NCBI RefSeq assembly: GCF_003634045.1
Contig: NZ_RBIM01000003.1
Coordinates: 500,850 to 564,849 of the forward strand
Direction of reading: 5' to 3'
DNA from: Maricaulis maris
GTDB lineage: Bacteria; Pseudomonadota; Alphaproteobacteria; Caulobacterales; Maricaulaceae
Length of the DNA: 64,000 nt
Each line of letters opens with the position of its first letter. The first letter of the stretch is position 1. Under the pieces are notes generated by a model, which was not told the DNA's origin, searched no databases, and saw nothing but the letters and a program-made list of their open reading frames with translations. Shown here in pieces: positions 9,970 to 18,334 of this stretch. Position numbers and translations under genes: made by a program.

Positions 9970-11390
9970 TCGGTTCCCGAACCTTCCGCACGACGGCCCT
10001 TGCCCTGCTGACCGGCTGGCTGGCCGTGACCGGCATCGCGGCCGCACAGGTCCCGGGCCGTGGTGCCACACCGCCGGCGCCGGGCGCGCCACTGCCGTTT
10101 GAGCTGCCTGACACCCAGACTCTGGAGCTGGAGAACGGGCTCACCGTCACTTTCGTACCCTGGGGCATGACACCGACCATGGATGTGATCGTCTCGGTCC
10201 GGGCCGGCAATATTGATGATGGCCAGCAGACCTGGATTGCCGACCTCACCGGCGCCATGATCGACCAGGGCTTTGCCGGTCTCGACCAGGCCGGGATCGC
10301 CGACCGTTTCGCCGCCATGGGCGGCTCGCTCAACACCAGCGTCACCCAGTCCTCGACCCTGGTCGGTGCCTATGTGCTGGCCGAACATGGTGAAACCGCG
10401 CTTCATCTGATCGCCGACGCGGTCCGCCGGCCGGACTTTCCCGCAGAGGCGCTGGACCGGGTCCGCTCCGGATTGTCGCGTGATATTGAACTGCGGCGCT
10501 CCGAGCCCGGCACGATGGCGTTCGCAACCGCCTTCCATTCGCTTTTCCCGGACGGCCATCCCTATCATTTGGCCCTGCCGCTCCCGGGCCAGGTCGATAC
10601 CTATTCGATCGAGGATGTCCGGGCCTTCCACGCCGCCCATTTCAGCGCCGGACGCACCCATCTCTACATCGCCGGCCGCTTTGACACGGTGCGCATGGAA
10701 GCGGCCGTGCGCGACGCTTTTGGAGACTGGGCACGCGGCCCGGCCGATACGGCCCCGCAAGCCATCCCGGCACGCGGCCCGGTCGTACATCTCGTCGACC
10801 GTCCCGGATCGGTTCAAACCACGGTACACCTCGTCTATCCGGTCGGTGCCATCACCTCCAAGGATGCCACCGCGATCACCGTGATGGACGCGGCGCTCGG
10901 CGGCGCCATTGCCTCCAGCATGCGCGAGGCCGGCTGGTCCTATTCGCCGGCCAGCTTCGTGCAGTGGACACGCGGTGGCGGCATGTGGACCTATACCGAT
11001 GATATCGACGCGCCGCGCACGGTCCTCGCCCTGACGACGGTGTTCGGCACCATTGCCTCGCTGCGCAATGATGTCTGGAATACCGAGAGCACGCGCCGCT
11101 GGCTGGCCAGCCTGTTCGTGATGTCCTCCGGCTCTTCCTATGGCTTGTTGGAAAACCTGGCCCTGCGCGACGGGTTCGGCTTGGCGCATGACTATCTCGA
11201 CCAGCGCGTTCCCGCCCTGATGGGCGTCACCGACCGCGAAGTTGGCGCCGTCGCCGGCGCCTATCTGCGCGATGACCGTTTCACGCTGGTCATTGTCGGC
11301 GATCTGGACCGGTTCGAGAGGGATCTGCGGGCCATGCCGTCCCTGCGCCAGGCTGATATCCGGCGCCATGAGGCCGTCCCGACAGATTAA
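9966..11390 (+). CDS. M16-family non-catalytic partner subunit, pair 1
   Basis: A 474-residue exported protein with a signal peptide ending near GIAAAQ. Where the active subunit has HLFEH, this one reads LTGAMIDQGF, so it cannot bind zinc and should be the inactive half of a heterodimer, as in other two-gene M16B systems. Compared with its paralogue in pair 2, the segment carrying the substrate-binding Arg/Tyr region is shortened: SSMREAGWSYS replaces SRLTRNLREDKGYTYS. It may have diverged in substrate choice or lost some function. It is coupled to the upstream catalytic gene by a four-base overlap. Confidence 0.88.
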   Translation: MIGSRTFRTTALALLTGWLAVTGIAAAQVPGRGATPPAPGAPLPFELPDTQTLELENGLTVTFVPWGMTPTMDVIVSVRAGNIDDGQQTWIADLTGAMIDQGFAGLDQAGIADRFAAMGGSLNTSVTQSSTLVGAYVLAEHGETALHLIADAVRRPDFPAEALDRVRSGLSRDIELRRSEPGTMAFATAFHSLFPDGHPYHLALPLPGQVDTYSIEDVRAFHAAHFSAGRTHLYIAGRFDTVRMEAAVRDAFGDWARGPADTAPQAIPARGPVVHLVDRPGSVQTTVHLVYPVGAITSKDATAITVMDAALGGAIASSMREAGWSYSPASFVQWTRGGGMWTYTDDIDAPRTVLALTTVFGTIASLRNDVWNTESTRRWLASLFVMSSGSSYGLLENLALRDGFGLAHDYLDQRVPALMGVTDREVGAVAGAYLRDDRFTLVIVGDLDRFERDLRAMPSLRQADIRRHEAVPTD

Positions 11391-11477
11391 AACTTGGTCA
11401 TCATGGTTTGACCCGCCGACCGCCGGGCGCTTTGATAGTCCATCAGAGCGACTCTTGCAGTCTTGAGCGGGGATATC

Positions 11478-12911
11478 ATGAATTTTTACAAAAACTTGGC
11501 GACTGGAGCCAGCATTCTCCTGCTGGCCGCCTGCCAACCGGCCGGCGTGCCGGACGAGACGGCAACACCCGATACGCCCCGTGACACCGCCGCGGCAGAG
11601 TCCGCATTGTCGACCGAGTTCACGGTCGATGTCAGCTATCACCAGCTGGACAATGGCCTGCGCGTTGTTTTGTCCGAAGACGACAGCGTGCCGACCGCCA
11701 CCGTGGCCGTCTATTACGGCGTCGGTTTCCGCAATGAGCCGCGCGGCCGCACCGGTTTCGCGCACCTGTTCGAACACCTCATGTTCGCCGGCTCGGAAAA
11801 CCTGCCACACGGCGCCTTCGACACGCTGATCTACGGCAATGGCGGCGTAAACAACGGCTCCACTCGCTACGACTTCACCAACTATTATGAAGTCGTGCCG
11901 TCCAACGCCCTCAATGCCGTCTTGTGGGCCGAGGCCGACCGCATGCGCGCGCCCAATCTCGATGAGAGCCAGCTCGACAATCAGCGCGAGGTCGTGCGCA
12001 ACGAGGTCTTCGTCAATGTCATCAACCAGCCCTATGGCGGCTGGATCTGGATCGACCTGCCGATGGCCGCCAATGAGAACTGGCACAATTCGCACAATTT
12101 CTATGGCGATCTGACCGATCTCGACGCCGCCAGCCTGGACGACGCGCAAGCTTTCTTCGACCAGTTCTACGCGCCCAATAATGCCGTCCTCGTGGTCGCC
12201 GGCGCGATCGACAAGGACGCGACACTGGCCATGATCGAGGACTTGTTCAGCGCCATCCCGGCCGGCGATGCCCTGCCCGAAATCGACACTTCGGAACCGC
12301 GTCAGGAAGAAGAAAAATTCGCGGTCCGCGAAGACGATCTGGCCAACCAGCCGGCCCTCGCGGTCGGCTATCACATGCCGGAACGCGGCACACCGGAATA
12401 CTATGCCATGATCCTGATCGACCAATTGCTGGTCCAGGGCGATGACAGTCGCCTCAACCAGTCACTGGTCAATGAGGAAGGCTTTGCCTCCGGGGTCTTC
12501 GGCGGCATCAACCTGCTGGGCAATGCCTTCAACTATAACGGCCCGATGCTGTGGACAGTCGGCATGATCCACGACAGCGAGTTCACGGTCTCCGACGTCA
12601 TGACCTCGCTGGACGCGACCGTTGAAGGTGTCCGCACCGAGCTGGTCAGCGAAGCTGATGTCGAACGCGCCCGCACGAAGCTGCTTTCGGATTTTTACGG
12701 CACCGTCGATACAGCCACCCGCTTCGGCCTCGTCGATCTTCTGGCCTCCTTCGCGATGTTTGATGACGATCCGAGCCGCATCAACCGCATCACCGAAGGC
12801 TTTGAACAAGTGACGCCCGAACTGATCCGCGCCACGGCCCAGGAATATCTGCGTCCGAGCAACCGCACCGTGCTTGAAGTCCGCCTTGCGGACGAAGACG
12901 GTTCAGAATGA
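11478..12911 (+). CDS. M16-family zinc metallopeptidase lipoprotein, catalytic subunit, pair 2
   Basis: A 477-residue protein with the zinc motif HLFEH at residues 96-100 and the following RNEVFVN glutamate, so it is predicted active. Unlike the pair 1 subunit it begins with a lipoprotein signal (MNFYKNLATG...LLLAAC), placing Cys at the mature N terminus and the enzyme on a membrane in the periplasm. The start at ATG 11478 is chosen over an in-frame TTG 15 bases upstream because the lipoprotein signal starts there. It overlaps its partner's upstream frame at 12908. Confidence 0.93.
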   Translation: MNFYKNLATGASILLLAACQPAGVPDETATPDTPRDTAAAESALSTEFTVDVSYHQLDNGLRVVLSEDDSVPTATVAVYYGVGFRNEPRGRTGFAHLFEHLMFAGSENLPHGAFDTLIYGNGGVNNGSTRYDFTNYYEVVPSNALNAVLWAEADRMRAPNLDESQLDNQREVVRNEVFVNVINQPYGGWIWIDLPMAANENWHNSHNFYGDLTDLDAASLDDAQAFFDQFYAPNNAVLVVAGAIDKDATLAMIEDLFSAIPAGDALPEIDTSEPRQEEEKFAVREDDLANQPALAVGYHMPERGTPEYYAMILIDQLLVQGDDSRLNQSLVNEEGFASGVFGGINLLGNAFNYNGPMLWTVGMIHDSEFTVSDVMTSLDATVEGVRTELVSEADVERARTKLLSDFYGTVDTATRFGLVDLLASFAMFDDDPSRINRITEGFEQVTPELIRATAQEYLRPSNRTVLEVRLADEDGSE

Positions 12912-12937
12912 TCAGGCCCCCGGAAGGAATGAGACAG

Positions 12938-14344
12938 ATGAGCATCCGAATTTTCCAGGCGGCCCTGACAGCTGCCAGCCTTGCCCTCCTGCCCGGCCTT
13001 GCCGGAGCCCAGGTCAGCGAACAGCCACCGATCGGCGACCCCGTCCCGTTTGAACTGCCGGAAACCACCGGCTTCACGCTCGATAACGGGCTGGAAGTGA
13101 CCTTCATCCCGTTTGGCCTCGCGCCCACGGTGAATATCTCCCTGCAGGTCCGCGCCGCCAATATCGATGATGGCAGCCAGACTTTCCTCGCCGACCTGAC
13201 CGGCGCCATGCTGGAGGAGGGTTCGGCCGGGCGCTCATCCGACGTGATCGCCACCGAGATTGCCGCCATGGGCGGTGCGCTCAATGTCGGGGTCGGGCGC
13301 CACACCACCAATATCAGCACCGGTGTACTCAGCCAGTACGGCCCCGATGCGGTGGCCCTTCTGGCCGACCTCGCCCTGCGCCCGAATTTCGACGACAGCG
13401 AGTTCGAACGGGTGCGGGCCAATCTGGTCCGCGATGTCGATGTCCAGCGGGCCCAGCCCGGCTCCATCGCCACCGAGGCCTATGCCCGCATCCTGTTCGG
13501 ACCCGACCACCCCTATGGCAATACCCTGCCGGGCGAAGAACAATTGCGTGGCTATGAGCTGAGCGATGTCCAGGCCTTCTACGCAACCAATTACGGCGCC
13601 GGTCGTGCGCGGCTCTATGTTGCCGGCCATTTCGATGCGGCGGCCATGGAAGCGGCGATCCGCGACGCCTTCGGCGCTTGGGCCACGGGTGATGCCGATG
13701 CGGCGGCCGGCGCTCCGGCCAGCGGGGGTCCGATTGTCCAGCTGATTGACCGGCCCGGCGCACCGCAGACCACCATCCGCCTTGGCTTCCCTGCCATGGC
13801 GATCGGCGCCGACGATGCGCCGGCAATGACGGTGATGAACGCCCTGCTGGGCGGCTCCTTCACCTCGCGCCTGACCCGCAATCTGCGCGAGGACAAGGGC
13901 TATACCTATTCGCCGGGTTCCGGCGTGACCTGGACGATGGAGGGAGGCTATTGGACCTTCAATGCCGACGTCACGGCGGCCGACACGGCCGCCGCCCTGC
14001 GTGAGACCTTTGGCGAGATCACGCGCCTGCAAAGCGAAACGCCGCCGGCCGATGAGGCCGACGGCATGCGCAACTGGCTGGCCGGCATTTTCATCCTGCA
14101 AAACGCCTCGACAGGTGGTCTGATCGGTCAGCTCGGCCAGCGCGACCTCTACGGCTTGCCGGATGATTATCTCGACCAATATGTGCCGAACATCCTGGCC
14201 GTCAGCGATGAGGATATCTCGCGCATGGCCCGGGACTACCTGCCCCTCGACCAGATGGTGCTGGTCCTCGTCGGTGATCTGGCGGTGATCGGTGATGATG
14301 TCCGCGCTTTGCCGGAAGTCGCCGCTGCGGAAGTGCGGGAGTAG
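12938..14344 (+). CDS. M16-family non-catalytic partner subunit, pair 2
   Basis: About 468 residues, exported (signal ending near LAGAQ), with LTGAMLEEGSAG in place of the zinc motif, hence inactive. It retains the family's C-terminal-domain block TRNLREDKGYTYS, in which Arg and Tyr contact substrate in M16 enzymes. The frame opens with an ATG at 12908 that overlaps the previous stop, but a good ribosome site (GGAAGGA, 12921-12928) sits eight or so bases before ATG 12938 (MSIRIF), where the signal peptide starts naturally. With the upstream gene it forms the second heterodimeric peptidase. Confidence 0.88.
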   Translation: MSIRIFQAALTAASLALLPGLAGAQVSEQPPIGDPVPFELPETTGFTLDNGLEVTFIPFGLAPTVNISLQVRAANIDDGSQTFLADLTGAMLEEGSAGRSSDVIATEIAAMGGALNVGVGRHTTNISTGVLSQYGPDAVALLADLALRPNFDDSEFERVRANLVRDVDVQRAQPGSIATEAYARILFGPDHPYGNTLPGEEQLRGYELSDVQAFYATNYGAGRARLYVAGHFDAAAMEAAIRDAFGAWATGDADAAAGAPASGGPIVQLIDRPGAPQTTIRLGFPAMAIGADDAPAMTVMNALLGGSFTSRLTRNLREDKGYTYSPGSGVTWTMEGGYWTFNADVTAADTAAALRETFGEITRLQSETPPADEADGMRNWLAGIFILQNASTGGLIGQLGQRDLYGLPDDYLDQYVPNILAVSDEDISRMARDYLPLDQMVLVLVGDLAVIGDDVRALPEVAAAEVRE

Positions 14345-14360
14345 GGAGAGACGCTAATCG

Positions 14361-14387
14361 GCCCTTCCCCATGACATGGGGAAGGGC
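14361..14387. terminator. Perfect palindrome between convergent genes
   Basis: Arms GCCCTTCCCCAT (14361-14372) and its complement (14376-14387) are separated by GAC. It lies 16 bases after the M16 operon and 15 bases before the end of the glyoxalase-like gene. There is no U-tract, so it is either a symmetric transcription-end hairpin or a relative of the REP-like palindromes at 20503-20851. Confidence 0.5.
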
Positions 14388-14401
14388 GTGTCTGAGGCTC
14401 C

Positions 14402-14770
14402 CTACTCAATATTCTGCGCAAACAAGATCCGGTGACCGTCCGGAGTGCGAACACCAAACTCGCGCATGCCCCAGGGCTGATCGGAGAGCCGGTGGATGAT
14501 GTCGACCCCGGGGCCCTTGATTTCGTCGTGGAACGCCTTGACGTCCTCCAGCTCGACATAGGCGAAGAATTGGTGGTCGCCGAGTTGCGCCGGCGGAATG
14601 GCATCCTCACAATGACCAATCCGCAGATAGCAATTATCGCGGCGCAGGAAGGCCCAGCCTTCGACCCGCAGCCAATGCTCGAAACCGAGTTTTTCCACCC
14701 ACCAGCGAGCGGTGGCTTCAAGGTCGTTGACGGCCAGTACATAGGTTGATCGCGTCACACGTGTCGTCAT
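14402..14770 (-). CDS. Glyoxalase/bleomycin-resistance (VOC) family protein
   Basis: A 122-residue single-domain vicinal-oxygen-chelate fold protein. It opens with STYVLAVNDLEATARWWVEKLGFE, the typical first beta-alpha unit, and closes with FGVRTPDGHRILFAQ, the typical last strands carrying metal-side residues. These proteins act as isomerases, dioxygenases or antibiotic binders and usually dimerise; the substrate cannot be told. The start at ATG 14770 is set by GGAG nine bases upstream; the open frame continues 114 bases further but without a ribosome site. Confidence 0.82.
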   Translation of the reverse strand: MTTRVTRSTYVLAVNDLEATARWWVEKLGFEHWLRVEGWAFLRRDNCYLRIGHCEDAIPPAQLGDHQFFAYVELEDVKAFHDEIKGPGVDIIHRLSDQPWGMREFGVRTPDGHRILFAQNIE

Positions 14771-14831
14771 GGCTTGCTCCTTTGGCCCGAGCCGCCTACC
14801 GGATGGTCTGGCCATACTGACAGGAAGCGCC

Positions 14832-15491
14832 ATGTCCGCCAGCCCCCGACTCGATGATCCCCACGCCTTCATCCGCGCCCACACCGCGTTGATGGCGCCG
14901 CCATTGGTGCCGGAAGTGACGCTGCATCTCGCCGTCGAGACGGTGGCGATCTGGGAACAGACCGAGGAAGCGCTGGGCGAGATGGGCCTGCCGCCGCCGT
15001 TTTGGGCCTTTGCCTGGGCCGGCGGACAGGCGCTGGCGCGCTATTGTCTCGACAATCCGGACATCGTCGCCGGCAAGCGCGTGCTGGATTTTGCCGCCGG
15101 CGGCGCGGTGTCGGGGATTGCCGCCATGAAGGCCGGCGCCGCAGCAGTCGAGGCCTGCGAGCTGGATACTTTCGCCATCGCGGCAATCGAGACCAATGCC
15201 CGGGCCAACGGCGTGGCGCTGACCACACGGCTGGGCGATCTGGTCGGCACGGATGATGGCTGGGATGTGGTGCTGGCCGGCGACGTCTTCTACGAGGCCG
15301 GATCGGCGCGTATGATCGGTGGCTGGCTGGAAGCGCTCAATGCCCGCGGCGCGACCGTGCTGATCGGCGATCCCGGTCGTTCCTTCCTGCCCCAGGACAA
15401 GCTGGAGCGGCTAGCTGAATACACCGTCCCGGTCACAAGGGACCTGGAAGACCGCGAAGTCAGGCAGGCCAAGGTCTGGAAATACCGCTGA
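14832..15491 (+). CDS. Class I methyltransferase, ETFB-lysine methyltransferase-like
   Basis: A 219-residue SAM-dependent methyltransferase. Motif I reads VLDFAAGGAVSGIAA and the post-I acidic position follows in ACELD. The motif GDVFYE (Asp-x-x-Tyr) is the hallmark of the family-16 lysine methyltransferases that include METTL20, whose bacterial relatives methylate the electron-transfer flavoprotein beta subunit. The ETFB assignment is inference from this motif and length; a general protein-lysine methyltransferase is the safer call. Divergent from the VOC-family gene. The start at ATG 14832 follows AGGAAGC. Confidence 0.72.
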   Translation: MSASPRLDDPHAFIRAHTALMAPPLVPEVTLHLAVETVAIWEQTEEALGEMGLPPPFWAFAWAGGQALARYCLDNPDIVAGKRVLDFAAGGAVSGIAAMKAGAAAVEACELDTFAIAAIETNARANGVALTTRLGDLVGTDDGWDVVLAGDVFYEAGSARMIGGWLEALNARGATVLIGDPGRSFLPQDKLERLAEYTVPVTRDLEDREVRQAKVWKYR

Positions 15492-15530
15492 CGCTCCCCT
15501 CGCCCGCAGAATCAAATCACTATCGCTGTC

Positions 15531-15962
15531 ATGGCCCGCGCTCGCGCCGTTGACCGGCGATTATTCCTGCTGCTCGAGATTGCCGCCCGGAAGCTCAACC
15601 GGGACGCCGATGCACGCCTGAAGTCGGTCGCCGGCGTGACCTCGGCCCAGGCCGCCGTGCTCTTCCTGCTGGCCCGTCGTGGCGAGCGCCGGATGGGCGA
15701 TATCGGCGAGACCCTGTCGCTCAACCCGCCGGCCGTGACCGGCCTCGTCAACCGGATGGACGCGCTCGGCTTGGTCACCAAGACCGCCTCGACAACCGAC
15801 AAACGGTCCTCGGTCGTCTCGCTGACCGAAAAAGGCCGCGCCCTCGGTGATACGGCGGATCATATCCTGCGCGATTTCAACGGTGAGCTGGAAAGCCGGC
15901 TCGGCGAAGATGATGCCGACATGCTGCACCGCGTTCTGACCCGTCTCGCCGTCAATATCTGA
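15531..15962 (+). CDS. MarR-family transcriptional regulator
   Basis: A 143-residue winged-helix regulator. The recognition-helix region (RMGDIGETLSLNPPAVTGLVNRMDALGLV) and the wing (STTDKRSSVVSLTEKG) are classical for MarR. Members are dimers that bind short palindromes and are released by phenolic or CoA ligands. It lies directly upstream of an enoyl-CoA hydratase gene, with a perfect 14-base palindrome in between, so it may control that gene. The effector is unknown. Confidence 0.9.
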   Translation: MARARAVDRRLFLLLEIAARKLNRDADARLKSVAGVTSAQAAVLFLLARRGERRMGDIGETLSLNPPAVTGLVNRMDALGLVTKTASTTDKRSSVVSLTEKGRALGDTADHILRDFNGELESRLGEDDADMLHRVLTRLAVNI

Positions 15963-15996
15963 ATGCCGGATCTGTATGGTCGCCATGCGGCTCGGG

Positions 15997-16010
15997 TGAC
16001 GTTTACGTCA
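15997..16010. promoter_or_regulatory. Palindromic candidate operator TGACGT-TT-ACGTCA
   Basis: A perfect inverted repeat with six-base arms and a TT centre lies 35 bases after the MarR gene and about 105 bases before the enoyl-CoA hydratase start. Its size and symmetry fit a MarR- or MerR-type dimer. Which protein binds is inference; the MarR gene next door is the first candidate. Confidence 0.45.
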
Positions 16011-16115
16011 ACTGATTCACGGTGTTCAACGCCTGTACTTTTGCTCTAGGCTCCCGCGAACCCAACAAGCCCGCCGACAAATACGAGCGGGAAAACCATC
16101 ATGAGGGAGGCTCGC

Positions 16116-16895
16116 GTGAGCGAACTGGTTCTGGTCGAAACCGCGGATCGCATCCGCACCATCCGCTTCAATCGTCCGGCGAAGAAAAACGCCCTCACCC
16201 AGGACATGTATGCCGCCGCCGCCGAGGCGCTGGAAGCAGCCGACACCGATCCGTCGGTCCGGGTCAGCATCATCACCGGTGCCGAGGGCGTGTTCACCGC
16301 CGGCAATGACATTGTCGATTTCACCCAGCGTCCGCCGGATTTCAACGAGCAGCATGATACGCCGCCGGTTCGCCGCTTCATGATGGCATTGCTGAACGCG
16401 CAAAAGCCCGTTGTGGCGGCCGTTGACGGTCTCGCGATCGGGATCGGCGTGACCATGCTTCTGCATTGCGACCTCGTCGTCGCCTCGAGCCGCGCCATCT
16501 TCAAGACGCCTTTCGTCGATCTGGCCCTGGCGCCGGAATTCGCCTCATCCCAGCTCATGCCGCGCATTTTCGGCCATGCCGTCGCCGCCGAACTCCTGCT
16601 GCTCGGCGAGACCTGGGATGCGACACGCGCCCGCGAGACCGGCCTGGTCAATCGCGTTACCGAGCCGGACAAGATGGACGAAACGGCCCGCTTCATGGCC
16701 GCCATCCTCGCCGCCAAGGCGCCGACCTCGCTGAAAGCCTCCAAGGCGCTGATGCGTCAGCCAGCCGAGAGCATTGAGGCCCGCATGGACCGTGAGAACG
16801 CGATCTTCGCCTCGCAATTGCAATCGCCGGAATTTGCCGAGGCGGCGGCCGCCTTCCTGGAACGCCGCGCACCGGATTTCGACAAGCTGGGCTGA
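16116..16895 (+). CDS. Enoyl-CoA hydratase/isomerase family protein
   Basis: A 259-residue crotonase-fold protein. The oxyanion-hole segment GVFTAGNDIVDF and the second conserved block AAVDGLAIGIGVTM are present, followed by PFVDLALAPEFASSQLMPRIFG, which resembles the peroxisomal delta3,delta2-enoyl-CoA isomerase-like subgroup. It acts on CoA thioesters in fatty- or branched-acid breakdown, but whether as hydratase or isomerase is not certain. GTG 16116 (MSELVLVET) is preferred over ATG 16101 because GAGGGAGG (16104-16111) lies at the right distance from the GTG. Confidence 0.85.
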   Translation: MSELVLVETADRIRTIRFNRPAKKNALTQDMYAAAAEALEAADTDPSVRVSIITGAEGVFTAGNDIVDFTQRPPDFNEQHDTPPVRRFMMALLNAQKPVVAAVDGLAIGIGVTMLLHCDLVVASSRAIFKTPFVDLALAPEFASSQLMPRIFGHAVAAELLLLGETWDATRARETGLVNRVTEPDKMDETARFMAAILAAKAPTSLKASKALMRQPAESIEARMDRENAIFASQLQSPEFAEAAAAFLERRAPDFDKLG

Positions 16896-16930
16896 CGCGC
16901 CGGGCAACGGGACAGGACTTGGGGGAATTC

Positions 16931-18310
16931 ATGACCAAGCGCATCATACTGGGCGGCGTCGCCGCGCTCATCGCCGGCGGGCTTGTCGCCCTCAACCTGT
17001 CGCCGCTGGGCCGGATCTACCTGCCAGCCGGCACCGGCATCGTTGCCAAACAGGTCTGCTCGCAAACCTTTGTCGCCGGGCTCGATCCGGACCACGCCAA
17101 GACGATCTATATCGACCCTTTGCTTGGCGCCGCGGCCGGCCTGATCAGCCATGATCTCGACCGCGAGGCGGGCGAGGTGCGCGCTTCCGTCTTCGGCCTG
17201 TTCTGGCAACAACGTGCGGTCTGGCGCGACGGGCTGGGCTGTACGCTGGTCCATGGCGGGCACGACTTCGATCGCGAGCTGAGCGTGCCGCTGACGCAGG
17301 ATTTCATCCCGCTGGAACTGGATACCGCCCATCGCGACGCAAATTTCGACACCGCCGCGCTCGACACCGTCATCGCCGCCGCCTTCGACGCGCCGGGTGA
17401 GGGTTTCCGCAATACGCTCGGCGTCGCCGTACTTCACCAGGGCCGCCTCGTCGCCGAACACTACGCACCCGGCGCCAGTCGCGAGACCCGCTTCCATGGC
17501 TGGTCGATGACCAAGAGCGCCGTCACCACGCTGGCCGGCATGCTCGAACAGGACGGGCTGATCGACACCGAGGCACACGGCCAGGTGCCGGCCCTGTCTG
17601 CGGTCGATCCGGCCTATGAGGATGTCACGATCGAGGACTTGCTGCGCATGTCCGGTGGCTTTGCCATCGCCGAGCTCAATGACGGTTTCGATCCCAATTC
17701 CGACATGCTGATGACCCGGTCCGACATGCCGCTTTTCGCCGCCACGCGGGAACGGCTGCACGGCCCCGGCGAGCATTGGCAATACATGAGCGGCAATACG
17801 ATCATGGCGACCGACGCCCTGCAGCGTCAGCTTGGCGACAGCCTGCCGGAACAGGTCCGTGCCCTGCGCGCCCGCCTGTTCGAACCGCTGGGCATTCATT
17901 CGGCCATCATGGAGCCGGACGAGACCGGGCATTTCCAGGGCTCGTCCTATCTCTACGCCACCGCCCATGACTGGGCCCGGCTGGCGCAGCTCTATCTTGA
18001 TGACGGCGTGGTCGGTGAACGCCGGCTGCTGCCCGAAGACTGGACCGAGCGGGTCAGCACCCCGACCGAAGGGTCGAACGGGCTTTATGGCATGGGATTC
18101 TGGTTGCCCGAAGACTATGTCAACCTGCCCGAGGGCACCTACATGATGCGTGGTTTCCAGTCGCAGCTCGGCATCATCATGCCGAATGAAGACCTGGTCG
18201 TGGTGCGCTTCGGCGCCACCAATGGCGGCCCGTCGGGCAGCTATGACCTCGCTGCCGGCGTCGCGGCTGCCCTGGTCAATGCCGGCAACCCGCATGATCA
18301 GGACATGTAA
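16931..18310 (+). CDS. Serine hydrolase of the class C beta-lactamase family
   Basis: A 459-residue protein with an N-terminal hydrophobic anchor or signal (residues 5-25). The catalytic Ser-x-x-Lys is in WSMTKSA, with Ser192 and Lys195, and the later tyrosine motif is in WQYMSGN. The family includes penicillin-binding proteins, esterases, 6-aminohexanoate-dimer hydrolase and class C beta-lactamases; FHGWSMTKS resembles the esterase/amide-hydrolase branch more than true lactamases. It should act in the periplasm. The start at ATG 16931 follows GGGGGAA. It lies 35 bases after the enoyl-CoA hydratase gene and may be cotranscribed. Confidence 0.85.
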   Translation: MTKRIILGGVAALIAGGLVALNLSPLGRIYLPAGTGIVAKQVCSQTFVAGLDPDHAKTIYIDPLLGAAAGLISHDLDREAGEVRASVFGLFWQQRAVWRDGLGCTLVHGGHDFDRELSVPLTQDFIPLELDTAHRDANFDTAALDTVIAAAFDAPGEGFRNTLGVAVLHQGRLVAEHYAPGASRETRFHGWSMTKSAVTTLAGMLEQDGLIDTEAHGQVPALSAVDPAYEDVTIEDLLRMSGGFAIAELNDGFDPNSDMLMTRSDMPLFAATRERLHGPGEHWQYMSGNTIMATDALQRQLGDSLPEQVRALRARLFEPLGIHSAIMEPDETGHFQGSSYLYATAHDWARLAQLYLDDGVVGERRLLPEDWTERVSTPTEGSNGLYGMGFWLPEDYVNLPEGTYMMRGFQSQLGIIMPNEDLVVVRFGATNGGPSGSYDLAAGVAAALVNAGNPHDQDM

Positions 18311-18334
18311 CATCCACGCCGGTCCGGCAAGCCT

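Noticed and set aside
9735..12425. An 896-codon open frame on the minus strand opposite the M16 genes
   Set aside because: It lies antisense to clearly coding peptidase genes with zinc motifs and signal peptides. Its translation is low-complexity, and long antisense frames are expected in GC-rich DNA with strong third-position bias.
16931..18310. True antibiotic-destroying class C beta-lactamase
   Set aside because: The SxxK motif is present, but its surroundings (FHGWSMTKS, WQYMSGN) and length fit the esterase/amide-hydrolase branch; no ampR-type regulator is nearby.
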